Source: Isotricha intestinalis (lineage: Eukaryota > Ciliophora > Litostomatea > Vestibuliferida > Isotrichidae). From it: 28,813 bases of DNA. Position 1 is the first letter of the stretch; each line of letters opens with the position of its first letter. Below the pieces are notes generated by a model that did not search any database, was not told where the DNA came from, and was given only the letters and a program-made list of their open reading frames with translations. The translations under genes were made by a program, and so were the position numbers. Positions 1-8,000 of this stretch are shown here, piece by piece. The DNA is taken from the NCBI GenBank assembly GCA_023807065.1, contig JAJJLU010003833.1, positions 1-28,813 of the forward strand, read 5' to 3'.

Positions 1-45
1 CCCACATAATCAAATTTATATAATTTTCACTTAATTAACATTCCC
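1..45 (+). repeat. Left arm of a 45-bp perfect inverted repeat
   Basis: The first 45 bases are the exact reverse complement of 1450-1494. The outermost bases are CCC. The match ends inward at base 46 (C here; the partner arm would predict T). The window starts at base 1, so it cannot be seen whether the repeat extends further left or whether a target-site duplication precedes it. Confidence 0.95.
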
Positions 46-189
46 CACACTCAAATTTAATTTTAAGAATAATTATATTCTAATTTAATAAAATTTAATG
101 TATATTTTTTAATCTTTAGAAAAAATAAATAATTATAAAATTATTAACAATTTTTGTATAAATCTTCATATAATAAAATAATAAAAAAA

Positions 190-429
190 ATGAAATCCTT
201 CTTATTATTATTTTTTGCACTTTTATTATTTGTTTTTTCTGCTCCTGAAGAAGAAAGATGTGAAGAACATAAGTGTATTCCAAATTTGATGCTTCCTAAA
301 TGTTCAAAAGGATATGTATATAATCCTAGAATTAAAAAATGTGTTAAAATAAAAAGAAACCTTGCTAAAGCAAAATGTGGTAGATACGAAAAATATAGTT
401 CTTATTATAAAAGATGTATTCCTAAATAA
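190..429 (+). CDS. Small secreted cationic cysteine-rich peptide (79 aa)
   Basis: I do not recognise a family. Residues 1-18 look like a signal peptide (MKS followed by a Leu/Phe-rich core ending near F-S-A). The remaining ~61 residues hold six cysteines (C24, C29, C38, C51, C63, C76): one C-x4-C pair and two C-x12-C modules, the last two looking like degenerate copies of each other with several Tyr. Lys/Arg clearly outnumber Glu (17 against 6). Six cysteines suggest three disulphides in a secreted or lysosomal protein. The ATG at 190 is chosen because the frame open from 154 has only a TTG before it. The stop is TAA. It converges on the lysozyme gene, and both lie inside the inverted-repeat segment. 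An antibacterial role is an inference from charge, cysteines and neighbour; a structural or mucus-like function is equally possible. Confidence 0.7.
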   Translation: MKSFLLLFFALLLFVFSAPEEERCEEHKCIPNLMLPKCSKGYVYNPRIKKCVKIKRNLAKAKCGRYEKYSSYYKRCIPK

Positions 430-436
430 GATTTAG

Positions 437-461
437 ATATTTAGATATTTAATCTAAATAT
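437..461 (+). other. AT-rich 3' hairpin downstream of the cysteine-rich gene
   Basis: Bases 437-446 pair perfectly with 452-461 (10-bp stem, 5-nt loop), starting 8 nt after the stop codon. A third partial copy of the same ATTTAGAT motif lies just upstream. It could act in 3'-end formation, but AT-only hairpins arise often in such DNA. Confidence 0.3.
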
Positions 462-699
462 ATTTTCAAAGTTAGAATTTGAATTTTTTTTTCTTTTCTT
501 AATTTTTTTAATAAATTATTTATGAGATGTAATACTAAATTTTCCAATGAATGTAAAAAAAATAAAAAATCAATCATAGAGATAATTGTTTATTTTAAAA
601 CATTAAAAATGAATGAATAATATAATCATATTTTAAACTTAATAAAATAAAAAATATATTTAAAACAAAAATATTAAAATAAAAGGGATGATAAAATAG

Positions 700-1332
700 T
701 TAATATCCATTTAAATGTTGATTCTTAATGATATCTTCATAATTAATAACACCATGATTCAAATCAACTTTTCCATTAATACCATTAACATTTCCTTGAG
801 AAGTATATTGCCAAATACCCCAATTACCATTATATTTAGGTTTATCTACATCATAATGAGCAACCCAAATAGGAAAATTTTTTTTACATTCATCATCAAA
901 TAAATTATTTAATGGATAAGCACTTGCATAAATACCACATAAATAATTATTATTTTTTAAAGTTGTACAAAAATTTTTTGCTATTTGACTTACTTCACTT
1001 TTACCTTTAGATAAAATATTTTTTTCTTCAATATCATAAAAAATTGGATATTCATATTTTTTACCTGATATTATTTCCAAACATGTGTTAGCTTCATTAA
1101 ATGCATCAGAAGCATCTGATGCATATGAATACCAATATACTCCTATAGGTATTCCTACTTCTTTTGCTTTTGTATAATTGTTTTCGAAACACGAATCTTT
1201 TTGAGTTTTTTCATTTCCGTATCCTGCTCTTATTATTGCAAAATCTATTCCTGATTTTTTCACTTCTTCCCAATTTATTTCTCCGTCGTGCCTTGAAACA
1301 TCTATTCCTTTTAGTGCTGAGTTTAAATTCAT
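700..1332 (-). CDS. GH25 family lysozyme (1,4-beta-N-acetylmuramidase), 210 aa
   Basis: This is a glycoside hydrolase family 25 domain, the class that cleaves the MurNAc-GlcNAc bond of bacterial peptidoglycan. It fills nearly the whole protein. Visible signatures are G-I-D-V-S near the start (D11), I-I-R-A-G-Y-G (about 33-39), G-V-Y-W-Y-S-Y (64-70), the catalytic-type strand Y-P-I-F-Y-D-I-E-E (D100, E102), W-V-A-H-Y, G-I-W-Q-Y-T-S and the closing V-D-L-N motif. All expected acidic residues are present, so the enzyme should be active. No signal peptide is seen and I found no upstream exon that supplies one, so export or delivery to a phagosome is unexplained. GH25 is mainly bacterial and phage-borne, so acquisition from bacteria is likely by family knowledge. 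The DNA at its 5' end (about 1180-1320) looks less AT-rich than its surroundings. ATG at 1332, TAA stop. Confidence 0.93.
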   Translation of the reverse strand: MNLNSALKGIDVSRHDGEINWEEVKKSGIDFAIIRAGYGNEKTQKDSCFENNYTKAKEVGIPIGVYWYSYASDASDAFNEANTCLEIISGKKYEYPIFYDIEEKNILSKGKSEVSQIAKNFCTTLKNNNYLCGIYASAYPLNNLFDDECKKNFPIWVAHYDVDKPKYNGNWGIWQYTSQGNVNGINGKVDLNHGVINYEDIIKNQHLNGY

Positions 1333-1449
1333 TTTTAATTATTTATAATTTTGAAATCATTTTGTCAATCTATTTAAATTATGAAAACTTGATTTTTCAT
1401 TTTTTTTGATTTTATTTTTTTTTTTGTTTATTTAATTTGGAGTTTTTTA

Positions 1450-1494
1450 GGGAATGTTAATTAAGTGAAAATTATATAAATTTGATTATGTGGG
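1450..1494 (-). repeat. Right arm of the 45-bp perfect inverted repeat
   Basis: Exact reverse complement of 1-45, ending in GGG at 1492-1494 and followed immediately by TTAA. It lies about 117 bp upstream of the lysozyme start. The left arm is 144 bp upstream of the cysteine-rich gene, and relative to its gene each arm has the same orientation, so the pair could also be a shared upstream element. Confidence 0.95.
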
Positions 1495-2019
1495 TTAAAG
1501 TTTTTAATAATAAAATAGACAATGTGATTTACTTTTTAGTTTTTTTATAGTTAAAAAATTAAATAAAAAAAATAAAAAAAATTTGCCTCTTTGGGCGTCA
1601 TGTTCCTACAATCTAGACTCAAATAAATGATTTATTTTTTGAATTCAGAAGAATTTAAACAAAAATAATTTTTTTTCCTCAATCATATTTTAATTTTATT
1701 CTTAATATCTCTTTCAATATACCTAAAAAACTTTTATTGTATTTAAATTACTTTGGCTTCTTTTGAAAATAGTATTAGATATTTTTATTTTCATTTCAAT
1801 TAATATTAAATCATATTGTTGAGCTTTTATATTCTTGTTTTCACTTTTTTTTATCTATTTTCTATATTGAAAGAATGTTAGATGATTCATTTTCTATACT
1901 TTCTTTTTTTAAAATTCTAATTTCTTTTTTTTTTGAGTTTATATTTGTTTTTTAAATTACATTTAAATTATTTAAATTTCAATATATATATATATTTATT
2001 TTATTTATTTATTTATTTT
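1495..2019. other. Non-coding interval between the lysozyme cassette and the UTP20 3' end
   Basis: About 525 bp with no convincing gene. It contains the GC-richer island at 1585-1620 (separate entry), T-runs, a TA dinucleotide run near 1983-1995 and an ATTT simple repeat running into the UTP20 stop codon. The only short open frames are T-rich and hydrophobic, with no coding character. Confidence 0.6.
1585..1620 (-). ncRNA. GC-richer 36-nt island, possible small RNA 3' end
   Basis: This 36-base stretch is half G+C (18 of 36) inside DNA that is otherwise overwhelmingly A/T. Read on the minus strand it ends in a short GCC/GGC hairpin and then, three bases on, a run of eight T, which resembles a stem-loop followed by an RNA polymerase III terminator. 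I could not match it to a tRNA, U1-U6, SRP, RNase P or telomerase RNA, and no tRNA A or B box is visible. The strand and the RNA nature are guesses; it could equally be a regulatory site. Confidence 0.2.
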
Positions 2020-5000
2020 TTATTTTTTTCTTTTTTTGTTTTTGGTTATTTTTGTTTTGTTTTCTTTCGTTTTTTCTTTTATTAATATATTTTTTTGTTC
2101 AAATTCTTCAGGAGATTTACCTTCATGTTTTTTTCTGAAATTTTCCACTTGTTCAAGTTTTCTTTTCTGTTTTAAGAAATTAACTTCTTTAGTAACATTT
2201 TTATAAATTTCTGTGAGTTCTTTCTTTTTCATTTTTGAGGAAATATTTTCCATAATCACATTACATTTTTTCTTCATTTCATTATCAGCTAAATTATTAT
2301 TATTAATTCTATAGCATAATTCAATAATAGGTTTAAAATAAAATAAATTACCACATTCAACGACTTTTTCAAATATATTAGTAACTCTATTAATTATTGA
2401 TAAACCAGTTTCTTTATTACTTATCCATTTTTTTGATTCATTACATAAAGTTGTAAATAAATCTAATAAATTATCATTTTTTGATAAATTTTTATCTGAA
2501 ATAAAATTAAATATTAACTTCTCTGAATATTCATATATTTTATCTTCAAAGTCATTTGCCATTATAATAAATTTTAGATGAGATATTATATTAACTAAAT
2601 CATCATTAAATATTATTTTATTTGAATTTTTTAATATTATTCTTAAAGATATTGTTTTTATAAAAGAATGTGGATGGTTTAAACATATTATTATTTTTTT
2701 TAATATTTCATTTGTAATTTCCATTAAATAATTTTGATTTGCTTTTTCAATACAATTTAATATTAAATAAAGAGTATTATAGTCTTCTACATTAATGTTA
2801 TTTATTTTTATTGTATTTTCTCCTTTGATTAAATAATCATATTTATTCATTTTTTCCTCAATTAATGATTCAAAAATATCAATTTGAATATTTAATAAAT
2901 TTGTTAATGTATTCATTAATGATTTATTAATAAAATCAAATTTTAAATTTAACATAATTGAAATCATAACTAAACTTAAAGAAATCATTTTTTTATTATT
3001 CTCTTTTTGAGAAATCTCACTTAATATACTTAATGCCTTTTCATAATAACTTTTAAAATTGTTTTTATCATATTTATCATATAATTGATTAATTAATATA
3101 GTAATATTTTCTTTAATTTCACTATCACTGCTATTCATATAAAGAGTAAATAAATTTAATAAAATAAAATCAAAATTTTCTTCAATTCCTTCCATTTTTT
3201 TACTGATAAAATTAATTAACATTTTAATTGAATTTATTTTACATTTTCTAGTTTTACTATCACAATTAATAATAAAAAAATTAATATGATTCATTCTTCC
3301 TTTTTTTTCCAAAGGATAATTATTAATAAATTCAAAGAAAATTCTATAACAAATATTAATAGTATTTTCTTCAAATGAAGTTAAATAAATTTCTCTTAAG
3401 AAATTAATCATATCATAAATATCAGGATGTAAAATTTTTCTTTTAATTAAAGCAAGAAAACAAGATAAAATATAAGGTTTAATTTCTAAATTATTAATAT
3501 TTAATTTTAAAAATTGAATACAAGTTTTTATTTTTTCTTTTGGAACTTGAATAAATGTAAATTTAGTTAAAATAGTACTGATTCCAGAAAGAACACTTTG
3601 AGATAATAAAGTATCTCCTTGATTTATACTTAAAATTAATTTAAATAAATTTTTGACAATTTTATTCAAATTTTTTTTAATTATAAAAAATTTTTCTGAA
3701 ACTTCTATAAAAGTTATTATTATCTTTATTGCTTTACTTACTAAAATTGTATTATTACTCATTTTTAAACAAATTACAACATTATTAATCAAAGAATTTA
3801 ATTTGTCATAAATTTCAGTTCCTTGAGTTATTTTAGATATGTCAAAAATTTTTTTTTTAAGTAAAATTAATATAAAATCTAATCCAAGAGAAGCAAATAA
3901 ATTAGAATATAAAATCTCATTTTTTTCTTCTATATATTTATTTGCTATTTCAATTCTATAATTTTCACTTATATCTATTGTAAAAATATCATTTCCTTTA
4001 ATTTCAATATTTTTCATTTTTTTTATTTCTTTTGCATTTTGAATATTTTTTTCAATTCCCATATGAGTGAATATATAAGAATATTCTAAAATATTATTAA
4101 TTTCATTAATATTATCTTTATTAATCAAAATATTATTTTTTAATCCTCTTACAATTGCACTTAAAACTTCATTAACTTTATGAATAATTTCAGAAGTATT
4201 TTTTCTAACAATTAAATAATTTTTAAAAGGAGTAATAACTCCTAAAATTAAAGAAGTAATATTAATTTTTTGTGAAATTAATTCAAATGAATTATAACCT
4301 TTTTCTTTTTTAGCTTCTTTATATTTATTAACTAAATTATCTACTTCTTTTTCTTCTGAAATATCACCAAAAATTTCATCAAATATAATAGGCATAATTA
4401 AATGTAATGAAATTTCAGTGATTTGATAATTGTTAATAAAAGATAAAAGATAATTAATAGTATAACTTAAAACATGTCTTTGATAACCTGAATGTAAAGT
4501 TGTTCTCATATTTTCAAATAATATTATTATTATCGATTCACCTAATATATTTATCATATTTTTTATTCCTTCTCTTGCTTTTGATCTTATATCAGTATCT
4601 AAATTTTGAAGACTATTTACTAATTCAATTGTTAATTGTATTATTTCTGTTATTATTTTTTTTGGTTTTAATATCTTTAATATATTTAAATATGGGATAA
4701 TTATGTAATTTCTTATATAATATGATGATTTATTTAAACGCTTCTCATTATCATATAATAAATTTTTTAATTGAGGATATATTTGGTTTTTTATTATTAT
4801 ATATATATTGTTGTTTGAAAATTCACTTATTGTGTCATTTAAATTTTTATCTAAGTCTTCAAATATATTTATAAAAAAATCTCTTATTTTAAAAGTTATT
4901 TTTTCTTTTGTATTATTTATATCTTTATATTTTAATTCCATTTCTTCTACTTTTTCATTTATATATTTTTCACTTATTTTTTTATAATTTAAATCAAATT

Positions 5001-8000
5001 CTATTTTATTAAATTTTATTAATATTATACATTCTAATATTTTTGTCAAAGATTGATTTGTCATTTTATATATATCAATACTATAATACATATTATCTTT
5101 ATATTTATTATTTGAAATTTTTTTTAAATTAGAATAAAAATATAATAATAATTTTTCTATTTCTTCATCAGAAATTCTTTTTACTAATTCAGGAAGAATT
5201 GAAATACTTTTATTTACAATTTCAAATAAAATTTCGTTTTTTCTTTTCAAAGTTGAAAATTTTTTTAAATTAGAAGGATTTTCACTATAATTTTTAAAAT
5301 TTAAGAAATTTTTAATAATAGGAATAATTACATTTAATATAGAATATTCACTAATATTTTTATTAGAGTCTAGAAAAGTATTCATTAATAAATCTAAAGC
5401 TTCACTTCTTAAATCATATTTAAAATTTAAAATATTTAATAAAAAATTATTTGATTTATCTTCATTGGAAATTTCAAATAAATCAGAGCATGAAAATTTA
5501 TTTGGAGTTTTAGTATTAATTTCATATAATAATTCCAAAACAATTTTAGCTTGTGAAAATTTTTCATTTAATAAATAAAATAAAACATTAATAACAGAAA
5601 TGAAATTTTCTTGTAAATTTAATAAAGAAATTTTTCTGAAAATTAATTTAGATTTATCTAAAGCTAAAGTACTTAAAGCAAAATCTTCATTACTACTTAA
5701 AATTATTAATTGATAAATTAAAGGTTCAATTACATTTAAATGTTCATTTATAAAATTTTCATTAATTAAATTTATTTTCTCAATAACAGAATCTGTGTCT
5801 AATTCTTTTCCTAATTCTCTATTTTTTTGTTTATTTGAATTTAAATATGTAATTAATTCTAAAACATTAATTAATTTATTTGTAGGATCTAAAAATGAAA
5901 ATTCTTGTAAAATTATACTTACTACTAATCTATTATTATAATTTTCTACTTTATATATTAAACTAACATATTTTTTATATAAATTCCTCATTTCTTCTAT
6001 ATTTAATTTTCCTGATTGATATTTTATTTTAATTGATATTAAAATGTGACTTAATTTTAAAACATTATTTAAAATATCTCTTTCTGTATATATTTTTTTA
6101 TCTTTTTCTAAAATTTTCAAAAGAAAATTTAATATATCATTAACATTTAAATCTTGATAATTTATATTTTTATTTTTATTAGAATTTGTATATAAACCCC
6201 ATAAAGAAAGGAAAATATGAATAATACTTAAAGTTAATTTATCTTTTATACTTGTTCCAATTTTATTATTGAAAATTAAACTAGTTAAAGAACTATTGAT
6301 TTCATTAAAATTAAAAATAATAATTTTATCAAAATTATCTTGTAAAGTTTTATCATCAATAGGAGAATCATCAAAATTAAAATTAAAATTATTAGAATCT
6401 TCATCATCATCAATTTCCATTTCAGTAATATTTTCATTTTCATTTTTATTTAAACTTTCTATTGAATAAGGTGATAAAATATTTTCAATAAATTCTATTA
6501 TATTTAATATAAAATTTCTTTCAGTTTCTCCTTTTTTAACAACATTCATTATACTTTGAACTATAATTGGATTTTCTGAAAATATAAAATGTAATTTTGC
6601 ATGTTTTGAAAGAGAAATAAAAAATTTATATATTGAATTTATTTTTGTTGTTGGTTTTTTTAAATTCTCTATATATTCATTACATATTGATTTTGATATG
6701 TCTGATATTAAATTTATATTATCATAAAATTGATTAAATATCATTGTAAAAACATTAAATGATTCTCTTTTTAAATCTTTTATATTTTTATGAATAAACT
6801 CAAAAAAATTAGAAAATTCTTCTTTATCATATGCATTTATTATTTTACTTTCATTTATTAAATATTGATTTATATATTTTTCTGTTAAATTTATTATTTC
6901 CTCTTTATTTATTTTTATTTGTTGTCCTAACTGTTTTAAATATATAAAACATAATTTTAACTTATTACTTATTATTGATATTTGCTCGTTATTCTTAAAT
7001 AATTTTGTTATTTGTTTTAAATTCAATTTTAATATTTGTAATAATTTATTATATATTCTCATATTTAATACATTGAAATTTTCTTCTTTTTGATTTTCAA
7101 AAATTAAAAAAACAGGTTCAAAAACAATATTAATATATTCTTCAAATTCATTTTGTCTTAATTGAATAAAATAATTAATTAAATTGATTTTATTTTTAGT
7201 TTTTATTTTTTTTCCTTTTTCAGAAGTAGAATCTTTTAAATGAAAATATTTAGAATAATATAATCTAGTAATAATAGGAATTAAAGATTCTCTTTCCTCT
7301 TCTTTAATTTCAAGTCCTTTATCATTTATAATTTTATCTAAATTAAATAATTGATTTATAATAACTGGACTTTCAATAATATTATTTAATAAATTTAAAT
7401 AATTTTTTATTCTTTCATCAAAAAGAGAAATAATTTCAATTGATAATTTTTGAATATTGATTGAACGAGATAAAATAATTTGTTCGAAAATAATCTTTTT
7501 AATTGAATCTATGTTATTATAATTAATTAAAAATTTTAATTTAGAAATAATTAAAAATAGACAATCTTTTAATTTAAAAATAGTATTTGAAAAAGAAGAT
7601 TTCATTTCTTTCTCAATAATAAAATTATATAATATACATAAATCAGTTTTATTTTTTGGTTTAGAGAAAATTTCTTCAATTTGAGAATGTTTAAATAAAT
7701 GTCCAATTTTAAGGAAACAATTATCTAAAAAATAAAAAGAAAAAATTTGATTTGAATTTAATAAAATATAATAACTTGATAATAAACCTAAATTAATTCC
7801 ATTAAAAAAAGTAGAAATTGTTCTATATTTAATTTGTAAATCTTGAATACTTAATTTATGAATAGATTCATTGTTTTTTAAAGAAATCCATTCATTTTTT
7901 ATTCTAGAATAATTTTTAGAAAAAAAATCTGATTCTGAAGAATAATTAGCAATAAATATTAATAATTTATTTATTAATTCTAATATATTTGTTTTTATAT

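Larger units (their letters stand above)
1..1494. mobile_element. Possible non-autonomous element or duplicated cassette bounded by 45-bp terminal inverted repeats
   Basis: A perfect 45-bp inverted repeat brackets two convergent genes, a secreted cysteine-rich peptide and a GH25 lysozyme, and no transposase lies inside. The outer ends read CCC on the left and GGG on the right, and the right end is followed directly by TTAA (1495-1498). CCC/GGG termini at a TTAA target are known features of piggyBac-type elements, whose domesticated transposases excise DNA in ciliates. TTAA is common by chance in DNA this AT-rich, and the left flank is outside the window. A fold-back amplification chimera or a copied upstream region would give the same picture, so the mobile-element reading is tentative. 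Confidence 0.35.

Noticed and set aside
154..189. Upstream extension of the cysteine-rich peptide by 12 codons
   Set aside because: It would need a TTG start and put a charged stretch before the signal peptide; the ATG at 190 gives a normal leader.
1875..1955. Short hydrophobic open frame in the spacer before UTP20
   Set aside because: Made almost only of Phe/Ile/Leu/Ser codons as expected from T-rich DNA; no leader, no conserved feature.
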